From Acidimicrobiales bacterium (GTDB lineage Bacteria; Actinomycetota; Acidimicrobiia; Acidimicrobiales; SZUA-35): 64,000 bases of DNA. Position numbers and translations under genes: made by a program. The first letter of the stretch is position 1. Each line of letters starts with the position of its first letter. Under the pieces are notes generated by a model. That model did no database searches and was not told where the DNA came from. It saw nothing but the letters and a program-made list of their open reading frames with translations. The stretch spans positions 175,566 to 239,565 of the forward strand of contig JAHDCC010000001.1 of assembly GCA_020630065.1 (NCBI GenBank). The letters are read 5' to 3'. Shown here piece after piece: positions 57,349 through 64,000 of the stretch.

Positions 57349-58274
57349 TCACAGCAATGGGCATTGTTCTAGCAGCCACGGTCCTTGTAGGAATGCCTGC
57401 AAGTGCTATGAGTTCGACCGGAAGAAATGTTGATGATGGTGGTGGCAGTAGTCGGGTTGGTGTTCCGGATCCGAAGGATGTGGTGACGAATGAGGCCGCG
57501 TCTGTGCGTCCGGGGTTTGTTCCGCCTGCGTCGGGTTCTGGTGAGTCACCATGCACGTGGGAGTTAGTGGTCGCTGATGATTCACAAGAAGTAGTGAAAT
57601 TGAATGCTTCGGGCGGGTTTAACGGTTTAGATGGCTTTCTTGCTGGTCGGCGTGCGTCATTGAACGGTGCTGCTCGGACCTATTCTGCGACAGGGCGTTG
57701 GTGGAGCCGGTATTGTCCTGCTGAGGGTTTGGAAGGTGATGGTGTTGCTGGTGGTACTGCCGCTCTTATTCCTGAGGGTGAAGCGGTTTCGGTTGAGGAA
57801 CTGATTTTACGGTCGGTCGATACGTTAGATCCTCCGGATCCGGTTGTTACTGTTTTGCCGGAAGGTAAACAGCTTGTTCAGTTCCCGTCGTTGTTTTGGG
57901 TGGACCCTGTGTATTGGAACACGGTTCGGACCGACACTCAAACCGCTGGTCGGGTTTCGTCGACCGTTGAGCTAGTCCCGAAGTTCTCGATATGGGACCC
58001 AGGTGACGGTAACGAACCCGTTGAATGTGACGGGCCAGGCGAAGTTTGGGAACCGGGCGATGATGACGACTATTTTGATTGTAAGTACACGTATCGGACG
58101 GTCGAAGGCCAGCCGTTTCCGTTCACTGCAACCGTACAGTTCGATATTGAGGTTACAGCCACCGTAGGTGGTGCCCCAGCCCCGGGTAACCTTGGGCCGT
58201 ACGAGTTCTTGGAACGCACAACCGAGCTAGAGCTAGGTGTCCGAGAAATCCAAGTGGTCGAATCAAATGGATAA
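57324..58274 (+). CDS. Secreted protein of unknown function
   Basis: A 316-residue protein. A basic start (MRRIRKRLV), hydrophobic core and PASAM give a Sec signal peptide cut after about residue 28. The mature part has a Gly/Ser-rich start, cysteines in pairs (ESPCTWE, SRYCPAEG, ECDGPG, DCKYTY), which may form disulfides, and beta-rich text. The start overlaps the lipoprotein gene by 25 bp with AGGGGG upstream. Last gene of the cassette. Confidence 0.78.
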   Translation: MRRIRKRLVTAMGIVLAATVLVGMPASAMSSTGRNVDDGGGSSRVGVPDPKDVVTNEAASVRPGFVPPASGSGESPCTWELVVADDSQEVVKLNASGGFNGLDGFLAGRRASLNGAARTYSATGRWWSRYCPAEGLEGDGVAGGTAALIPEGEAVSVEELILRSVDTLDPPDPVVTVLPEGKQLVQFPSLFWVDPVYWNTVRTDTQTAGRVSSTVELVPKFSIWDPGDGNEPVECDGPGEVWEPGDDDDYFDCKYTYRTVEGQPFPFTATVQFDIEVTATVGGAPAPGNLGPYEFLERTTELELGVREIQVVESNG

Positions 58275-58352
58275 CTCTAGTAAGCCTTAATATCATTTAG
58301 TCGAACCCGTCGAAGTAGCCGCTCACTTTAGAGCAGAAATAGACGTAAGATT

Positions 58353-59339
58353 CTACCGGTGAAGTTGGACGGCGTCACGAACACGTTCCATAACGGGTTC
58401 AGCAACGGCACGCGCTTTATCGGCTCCCACTCGCAGGATCTCAGCTGTCGTCTGGTCGTCGAGTTGGGCTCGGCGCTCCCAAATCGGCTCCAGAACAGCT
58501 ATAAGAGCGGCAGCGGTGTCGGTCTTTAACGGTCCGTACTGGGTGTACTGTTCAGCCAACACAGCTGGGTCGGCGTCGGTGCAAGTGGCCAAAATAGTGA
58601 GAAGGTTCGAGACACCTGGCTTGTTTTCTGGATCGAAGCGAACCTCACCATCGTTGTCGGTCACCGCCCGCTTCATCTTCTTTTCAATCTGGGCCGGGGT
58701 GTCCGACAGGAAAATCACACCTTGGGGTGACTCCGCCGATTTCGACATCTTCTTCTCGGGGTTTTGCAGATCCCGAATACGGGCTCCGGCGGTAGGAATC
58801 CGATGTTGTGGAACTACGAGCGTGTCGCCGAAGCGTTTGTTGAATCGTTCAACAATGTCGCGGGTAAATTCGATGTGTTGCCGCTGGTCATCTCCGACTG
58901 GAACAATGTCGCTGTCATAGAGCACGATGTCGGCGGCTTGAAGAGCCGGGTACGTGAATAGGGCAGTGGAGATAAACGACTGATCTTCGCTCTTGTCTTT
59001 GAACTGCGTCATGCGACGCAGCTCACCGAATGCGGCAACACATTGGAGGTGCCACGCCAGTTCTGTATGTTCTCTGACATTAGACTGTACGAACAATGTC
59101 GACTTTTCCGGGTCGATTCCGATCGCCAGCAGGTCGGCGGCCAACGACAGGGTGTTGCGTCCAATTTCGCCTGGTTCACGGGGAACCGATAAGGCGTGCA
59201 GGTCGACGATGCAGTAGATCGAGTCGGCGGTTTCTTGTGTGGAAACCCAGTTCCGAAGGGCTCCGAGATAATTACCCAAATGAACTTCTCCGGAAGGTTG
59301 GATGCCGGAAAATGCTCGGGGAAGGTCGTTTGTTGCCAT
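58353..59339 (-). CDS. trpS: Tryptophanyl-tRNA synthetase
   Basis: A 328-residue class I synthetase. IQPSGEVHLGNYLGAL carries the HIGH-type motif and KKMSKS the second; VGDDQRQHIEFTRDI between them is characteristic of TrpRS. The ATG at 59337-59339 starts MATNDLPRAF; a GTG 6 bases earlier (59345) is possible. It is convergent with the secretion cassette and divergent from scpA (89-bp gap). Confidence 0.95.
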   Translation of the reverse strand: MATNDLPRAFSGIQPSGEVHLGNYLGALRNWVSTQETADSIYCIVDLHALSVPREPGEIGRNTLSLAADLLAIGIDPEKSTLFVQSNVREHTELAWHLQCVAAFGELRRMTQFKDKSEDQSFISTALFTYPALQAADIVLYDSDIVPVGDDQRQHIEFTRDIVERFNKRFGDTLVVPQHRIPTAGARIRDLQNPEKKMSKSAESPQGVIFLSDTPAQIEKKMKRAVTDNDGEVRFDPENKPGVSNLLTILATCTDADPAVLAEQYTQYGPLKTDTAAALIAVLEPIWERRAQLDDQTTAEILRVGADKARAVAEPVMERVRDAVQLHR

Positions 59340-59428
59340 AGTCACTTACTTTAACTTGCCAGCTCAGACCGTGTTCGGAATATGTACAGCTTCATACAGT
59401 CGCCAAACTCGCTTTAGGATCGACTAGA

Positions 59429-60241
59429 ATGACACAGATGTCATTTAAGGTGCAGACCGAGACTTTCGAAGGCCCATTTGACCTTCTGCTTCATCTGATT
59501 CTCAAAGACGATGTTGATTTGTATGAGATACAACTCAACGAGATCGTGGTTGAGTACTTGGAAGAAGTGTCCAAGATGAAAAACTGTGACCTTAACGTTG
59601 CCACCGAATTTCTTTTGATTGCGGCGACCTTGGTCGAACTCAAATGCCGACGGCTTCTACCACAAGACGACGACCTTGACTTGGACGAAGAGTTAGCGCT
59701 TTGGGAGCAACGAGATTTGCTGCTGGCCAAACTTCTCGAATGTAAGACGTTTAAGGACGCCGCCGCCGTACTGCAATTGGTGATGGATTCGGCGTCTCGT
59801 TCGTTTCCTAGACAGTCGGGTCTGGAAGACCATTTCCTTCATTTGACGCCGGACCCGCTTGCGGCCATGACGGCCCCTAAACTCAGAGCGGCATTTATTC
59901 GAACCACATCTGAGAAGCCAAAACCAGTTGTGACGTTGCACCATATACGGCCTATCACTGCGACGGTTACCGAAGCGATATCGACGTTTGCGAAGCGCCT
60001 GCCTGGGGCTGGCCAGATGACATTTCGTGAACTGACGGCGGGTTTGACTGAACGGATCGAAGTCGTTGTGCGCTTTTTGGCTTTGCTTGAACTGTTCAAA
60101 CAAGGATCGGTTCAACTGGACCAAGGCGTGTGTTTTGGTGACCTTACCGTCGAGTGGACGGCGGATGCTGAAGACGTCGACCTGACCGAGGCTGCGTTGA
60201 CCGACGAGCTATTGGCTTCCATAGATAGCTACGAAGGCTAA
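59429..60241 (+). CDS. scpA: Segregation and condensation protein A
   Basis: A 270-residue kleisin that bridges SMC heads. FEGPFDLLLHLI opens the N-terminal domain, followed by ATEFLLIAATLVELKCRRLLP; a winged-helix C-terminus includes LLELFKQGSVQLDQ. Two bp separate it from scpB. The ATG at 59429 is used; an internal ATG lies three codons later. Confidence 0.94.
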   Translation: MTQMSFKVQTETFEGPFDLLLHLILKDDVDLYEIQLNEIVVEYLEEVSKMKNCDLNVATEFLLIAATLVELKCRRLLPQDDDLDLDEELALWEQRDLLLAKLLECKTFKDAAAVLQLVMDSASRSFPRQSGLEDHFLHLTPDPLAAMTAPKLRAAFIRTTSEKPKPVVTLHHIRPITATVTEAISTFAKRLPGAGQMTFRELTAGLTERIEVVVRFLALLELFKQGSVQLDQGVCFGDLTVEWTADAEDVDLTEAALTDELLASIDSYEG

Positions 60242-60243
60242 CG

Positions 60244-61224
60244 ATGACTGAACCTACCGCAGAGCCAACCGGGGAACCGGTCGAAGTTGCTGAAGAATCA
60301 TCAAAAAATGGGGCCAGCGAACCGGTCGAAGTGGCTGAAGAATCAACGTCTTCGGCAACATCAGATCAAGTCGAAATAGCGGCTGACGATATCACAATTG
60401 TCGCAGATGGCTCTGCCGATGCCACACACAGCGAAGACCTCGAACAACAAGACGATTCCTCACCGCCACTCGATAGCGTAACGAACGAAGTTGAGCCTTC
60501 TGACAGCGCCTCGACTGACAGCGATTCGACTGACAGCGCTGCATCTGACGGCGACTCGACTGACGGTGAGCTGTCCGATCGTGCAGGGGCCGAGCCTTCA
60601 GAAGCGATGTTACTTGAGGCGAAACGTGCGATCGAAGCCATCATTCTCGTCACCACAGACCCGATTTCTAGTCAGCTGCTAGCCCAGCTACTTGAGCTGC
60701 CAACAACGGTTATAAACAATCTGGTAGCCGAATTGGCTGGGGAGTACGACGCCGACCATCGTGGATTCGAACTCGTTGGTGTGGCTGGGGGCTGGAGGTT
60801 CCAAACCCGATCAGACCTCTACCAATACGTCGAACGTTTCGCCTTAGAAGGTTTCAGCAACAAATTGTCAAAAGCGGCATTGGAGACACTGTCGATCGTG
60901 GCGTACAAGCAGCCAATTTCAAGAAGCCAGATTACGGCTATTCGTGGTGTCAACGCAGACGGCGTACTCAAAACGCTCGAACAACGGGGATATGTCGAAG
61001 AGACCGGCCGAGACGACGGTCCAGGTCAAGCAATGCTATTCGGGACCACAACATTTTTCTTGGAACGACTAGGCATCAATGACCTTGAAGACTTACCGCC
61101 CTTGGGCGATTTCGTACCGTCAGCGGAAGTTCTAGAGATCCTCGAAGAGTCGTTACGAATCGATTCTGAACCTGAAGCTAGCGACACCGAAGACGAATCA
61201 ACCGATTCGTCCGAAGAAGAATGA
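60244..61224 (+). CDS. scpB: Segregation and condensation protein B with long acidic extensions
   Basis: A 326-residue ScpB, much longer than the usual 180-200. The winged-helix core runs from about 120 to 295 (AKRAIEAIILVTTDPISSQL at its start, then LSIVAYKQPISRSQITAIRG). The first about 115 residues are acidic, Ser/Thr/Asp-rich and repetitive (EPVEVAEES twice, then TDSDSTDSA-like units); the tail is acidic too. The extension looks disordered. The stop overlaps rluB by 4 bp. Confidence 0.93.
   Translation: MTEPTAEPTGEPVEVAEESSKNGASEPVEVAEESTSSATSDQVEIAADDITIVADGSADATHSEDLEQQDDSSPPLDSVTNEVEPSDSASTDSDSTDSAASDGDSTDGELSDRAGAEPSEAMLLEAKRAIEAIILVTTDPISSQLLAQLLELPTTVINNLVAELAGEYDADHRGFELVGVAGGWRFQTRSDLYQYVERFALEGFSNKLSKAALETLSIVAYKQPISRSQITAIRGVNADGVLKTLEQRGYVEETGRDDGPGQAMLFGTTTFFLERLGINDLEDLPPLGDFVPSAEVLEILEESLRIDSEPEASDTEDESTDSSEEE
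60274..60345 (+). repeat. Direct repeat within scpB
   Basis: A 27-base unit beginning GAACCGGTCGAAGT (60274-60300) recurs at 60319-60345 with one mismatch. It codes EPVEVAEES twice and is followed by shorter imperfect ACTGACAGC repeats (about 60505-60570). Points to slippage-driven growth of the disordered tail. Confidence 0.8.
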
Positions 61225-62000
61225 CTGGGACCGACCGCTCCGAACCAAACTCAGCGAACGATGAAATAGAAGCCGAGTCCCCAAAACCCGAGCGGCTCCA
61301 AAAAATAATGGCTCGTGTCGGGATCGGGAGTCGACGGGTTTCAGAAGGCTACATCGAAGAAGGCCGCGTTTTTGTCAACGGTAAAGTAGCGACTCTTGGC
61401 GACCGGGTCACCGAATCCGACGAGATTGCTTTTGACGGAGCGCTCATCTCAACCATGCCTGACTCCGTTACCTATCTACTCAACAAACCGGTAGGCGTCG
61501 TCACAACTGCTAGCGATCCCCAAGGTCGCCGAGTTGTTGTCGATCTTGTGCCGGATGATCCTCGGGTGTTCCCCGTAGGTCGACTTGATATGGACACCGA
61601 AGGTTTGCTTCTTTTGACCAACGACGGACAGCTTGCACACCGGTTAACCCATCCCTCATTTGGTGTCGAAAAAGAGTATTTAGCTCACGTCGACGGTGAC
61701 CCTTCAAGAGCAGCGCTGCGACGCTTGAGGGAAGGCGTAGAGCTAGATGACGGTCCAACTCATCCAGCGAAAGCTAGCCGAGTGTCGGCCGGCGTAGTGA
61801 AACTCACGATCCACGAGGGACGGAACCGGCAGGTCAGAAGAATGCTCGAAGTTGTTGGACACCCGGTTCTACGGTTGGCAAGGACACGGATCGGTCCCAT
61901 TGCTGACCCGCAACTCCGGCCCGGAGCGTCACGTAAACTCGTTCAGTCCGAGCTTATTGATCTCCAAAAGGCGGTCCTGGAGACCGACTCAAACAGTTAA
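61221..62000 (+). CDS. rluB: Large-subunit rRNA pseudouridine synthase RluB-like
   Basis: A 259-residue RsuA/RluB-type enzyme: an acidic leader of about 23 residues, an S4 domain (about 24-70), then the catalytic domain with GRLDMDTEGLLLLTNDG, where Asp123 is the nucleophile. It modifies uridine in 23S rRNA, by family knowledge. ATGA overlap with scpB, the classic scpA-scpB-rluB order. Confidence 0.92.
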   Translation: MTGTDRSEPNSANDEIEAESPKPERLQKIMARVGIGSRRVSEGYIEEGRVFVNGKVATLGDRVTESDEIAFDGALISTMPDSVTYLLNKPVGVVTTASDPQGRRVVVDLVPDDPRVFPVGRLDMDTEGLLLLTNDGQLAHRLTHPSFGVEKEYLAHVDGDPSRAALRRLREGVELDDGPTHPAKASRVSAGVVKLTIHEGRNRQVRRMLEVVGHPVLRLARTRIGPIADPQLRPGASRKLVQSELIDLQKAVLETDSNS

Positions 62001-62096
62001 CGACCAGTAATTGGCAACTAGTAGCTAATCTTCCAGTTCAGTTTCGTGGACTCACTGGTCGGTCAAGGTTGGGTGGCACCCGGTAACCTGTTTCCC

Positions 62097-62477
62097 ATGT
62101 CTGTATTCGCACTTCGTGGTGCCATTACCGTAGATTCTGATACTCCGGAAGAGATTCGGGAACGAACGATTCAGTTACTCGAGCAAATGTTCGAGCGCAA
62201 CAATATAAGTCGAGCCGATATTATCAGCGTGTTTTTTACGAGCACCGTCGACCTTCTCAGCCTTCCACCAGCGGCAGCCGCCAGGGCATTTGGGTTGACC
62301 GATGTCGCGTTATTGTGTGCTCAAGAAGCACAAGTCCAGGGTGGTTTAGAAAAATGTGTCCGCGTGATGCTTCACCTCAACACGACTAAAGAACCATCTG
62401 AGTTTCGGCACGTATTCCTACGACGGGCCACCGAAGTTCGTCCCGATTTGGCCGAACCCGGAGACGAGAATTTTTAA
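62097..62477 (+). CDS. aroH: Chorismate mutase, AroH class
   Basis: A 126-residue monofunctional chorismate mutase (trimeric AroH fold), converting chorismate to prephenate. RGAITVDSDTPEEI, DIISVFFTSTVDL and CVRVMLHLNT match family active-site segments. The frame opens at 62046, but ATG 62097 gives the standard start (MSVFALRGA). The stop shares one base with the tyrA ATG, so two successive tyrosine-pathway steps are coupled. Confidence 0.92.
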   Translation: MSVFALRGAITVDSDTPEEIRERTIQLLEQMFERNNISRADIISVFFTSTVDLLSLPPAAAARAFGLTDVALLCAQEAQVQGGLEKCVRVMLHLNTTKEPSEFRHVFLRRATEVRPDLAEPGDENF

Positions 62478-63538
62478 TGAAACAAAGGCGGGCTAACATC
62501 GTCGGCGCCGGACTGATCGGAGGGTCGATCAGCCTTGGACTGAAGAAAGCTGGTTGGAAAACCTACATTTCCGACATCGACGCCGCATCGTGTGCTCAAG
62601 CAATCGAACAGAACATCGCCGACGAAATAGGGGTGGAACCTAAAGCTGACGTGACCGTCGTTGCCACACCTGTAGGACAGGTGGTGGATGTCGTCCGAGA
62701 ACTCCTCCCACACGTCACCGGTGCTATCACCGACGTAGGTTCTACAAAAGCCGATATATGTTCAGCGATCGCCGATCCGAGATTCGTCGGAGGCCACCCA
62801 ATGGCCGGGTCTGAACAAGACGGACTAGACGGCGCTCGTCTTGACATGTTCGCCGGCGCAACGTGGGTCTTGACCCCATCGGAGGTAACAGACGAAGCGG
62901 CGGTGATGGCTGTCCGCTCCATGGTCACCGTGCTCGATGCCGACATGATGATGTTGCCGCCATTAATTCACGACCGGCTGGTCGCCAAAGTGAGCCACGT
63001 TCCCCATCTAGCTTCGGCCGCGTTGATGAACCTGGCCGATAACTCGTCGGTCGATCACCACGTTCTTCTCCAGCTCGCAGCCGGAGGCTTCCGAGATATG
63101 ACTCGAATCGCAGCCGGTCGGCCCACCATTTGGCCCGATATTTGCTTTTCGAACCGTACCGCTATCGTAGCCAGCCTTAACCAGCTCATCGAATCACTGA
63201 CCGACGTGCGAGAAAGCGTTCAACAAGGAGACCGAGATGGTCTCATGACTCTGCTGGAACAGGCTCGAAAGGCTCGCCTTAACCTGCCTATAGGCTTCGA
63301 TACAGCCAACTCGCTGGTCGAAATTTCGATTCTCATCTCTGACAAGCCAGGTCAGATTGCCATCGTTTCAAACCTGGCCGCAGAAAACAACATCAACATC
63401 TACGACCTAGAAATTTCGCATTCCTCAGAAGGTCAACGGGGCGTCATGGTCCTTCTTGTTGACGACGCCGACGGCGCACAGTTCGAAGAGCTGCTAGCAG
63501 CTGATGGGTATTCTTGCCGAATCCGCTCCTTGGACTAG
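62477..63538 (+). CDS. tyrA: Prephenate dehydrogenase with C-terminal ACT domain
   Basis: A 353-residue enzyme of tyrosine synthesis. The NAD loop GAGLIGGS is at 10-17, and VGGHPMAGSEQDGLDGA carries the active-site His. After about 275 an ACT domain (VEISILISDKPGQIAIVSNL) suggests amino-acid feedback control. Directly coupled to aroH. Confidence 0.93.
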   Translation: MKQRRANIVGAGLIGGSISLGLKKAGWKTYISDIDAASCAQAIEQNIADEIGVEPKADVTVVATPVGQVVDVVRELLPHVTGAITDVGSTKADICSAIADPRFVGGHPMAGSEQDGLDGARLDMFAGATWVLTPSEVTDEAAVMAVRSMVTVLDADMMMLPPLIHDRLVAKVSHVPHLASAALMNLADNSSVDHHVLLQLAAGGFRDMTRIAAGRPTIWPDICFSNRTAIVASLNQLIESLTDVRESVQQGDRDGLMTLLEQARKARLNLPIGFDTANSLVEISILISDKPGQIAIVSNLAAENNINIYDLEISHSSEGQRGVMVLLVDDADGAQFEELLAADGYSCRIRSLD

Positions 63539-63544
63539 GTTTCA

Positions 63545-63560
63545 CGTACTCTATAGTACG
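63545..63560. other. Short hairpin between tyrA and cmk
   Basis: CGTACT (63545-63550) pairs with AGTACG (63555-63560) around CTAT, 7 bp past the tyrA stop. No T-run; possibly a weak terminator or processing site. Confidence 0.3.
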
Positions 63561-63583
63561 AGGTTTAGTCCGCTAGGAGCAAA

Positions 63584-64000
63584 ATGAACTCATCTTCAGA
63601 CCGTTCGTCGAGAGACGATAGTGTACGGCATCGAGTAGTAGCCATCGACGGACCTGCCGGTTCTGGAAAATCTACGGTGGCCAAACGACTGGCAAACGTG
63701 GCCGGTCTCGAATATTTAGATACTGGCGCAATGTATCGAGCCGTCACCTTCGCAGTCATCCTCCGAAACGTTGACCCAGAAGACTCTGTAGCGGTAACTC
63801 AAGTAGCCGAGGACTGCACGATTGTTCAACACGAAGATGGAACCGTAACCGTCGATGGGGTAGACGCCACAGTTGAGATCCGCGGTTCGCTGGTTTCGTC
63901 TGTAGTTTCGCTTGTCTCATCACATGAGGGTGTCAGACGAGAATTAGTAAGCCGACAACGGCAATGGGTTCGCACCCGAGGGGGAGGAGTGCTCGACGGT
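63584..64000 (+). CDS. cmk: Cytidylate kinase (3' end cut by window edge)
   Basis: The first 139 codons of a CMP kinase. The P-loop IDGPAGSGKSTVAKRLA and LDTGAMYRAVT are hallmarks that separate Cmk from other nucleoside monophosphate kinases. A polar leader of about 17 residues precedes VVAIDG. TAGGAGC lies 5-6 bases before the ATG. aroA, often found between tyrA and cmk, is absent here. Confidence 0.93.
   Translation, partial: MNSSSDRSSRDDSVRHRVVAIDGPAGSGKSTVAKRLANVAGLEYLDTGAMYRAVTFAVILRNVDPEDSVAVTQVAEDCTIVQHEDGTVTVDGVDATVEIRGSLVSSVVSLVSSHEGVRRELVSRQRQWVRTRGGGVLDG

Overview
The window looks like an actinobacterial chromosome of moderate GC, most likely class Acidimicrobiia. This is inferred from an argCJBDFRGH cluster, the block TPR protein-tlyA-nadK-recN-pyrG-Nudix-HD, the block scpA-scpB-rluB-aroH-tyrA-cmk, a class Ia ribonucleotide reductase with separate nrdA and nrdB, and several lipoproteins with acidic, Ser/Thr-rich linkers. 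No rRNA, tRNA, integrase, transposase or CRISPR array was found.

Left part, all leftward: a Gfo/Idh/MocA oxidoreductase cut by the left edge, then nrdB and nrdA (1-4.7 kb). Next comes a defence island (5.0-26.9 kb), also leftward, holding a complete BREX type 2 (Pgl) phage-defence operon in the order pglW-pglX-pglY-pglZ-brxD-brxHI, with 4-bp overlaps or very short gaps. Directly downstream on the same strand is a 1255-residue Roco protein: 14 leucine-rich repeats of exactly 25 residues, then a Roc GTPase, a COR domain and a C-terminal extension. A small one-TM ORF overlaps its 3' end. A Roco GTPase beside a complete BREX operon is the most unusual feature here and could be an added sensing or effector module. 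That functional link is inference.

Centre, rightward: the arginine operon argCJBDFR (27.1-32.8 kb) followed by argGH (32.9-35.6 kb), with a candidate ArgR box before argC. An accessory stretch follows (35.8-43.4 kb): an acyltransferase-3 membrane protein, an XRE/MmyB-like regulator divergent from a small membrane protein, an ACP-like protein lacking the usual serine, an AraC regulator divergent from an AhpD-like enzyme, an ECF sigma factor translationally coupled to a membrane-anchored M15 peptidase, a lipoprotein, and a decapitated TetR gene fused antisense to a DUF1772 gene. At 43.5-45.2 kb lies an ECF42-type sigma factor with its DGPF/YCII partner and a plausible autoregulated promoter.

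Right part: TPR protein, tlyA, nadK, recN, pyrG, Nudix hydrolase and HD protein (45.3-52.4 kb). Then comes a five-gene envelope or secretion cassette: a small helical protein, a 903-residue protein with a WxG-like N-terminus, a membrane-anchored beta-propeller, a lipoprotein and a secreted protein (52.5-58.3 kb). Last are trpS (leftward), scpA-scpB-rluB, aroH-tyrA and the start of cmk, cut by the right edge.

Several start codons were moved from the longest possible ORF by Shine-Dalgarno position and family alignment. The clearest case is pglW, whose conserved N-terminus needs an unusual CTG start. All family assignments come from reading the sequence by eye, without database searches.
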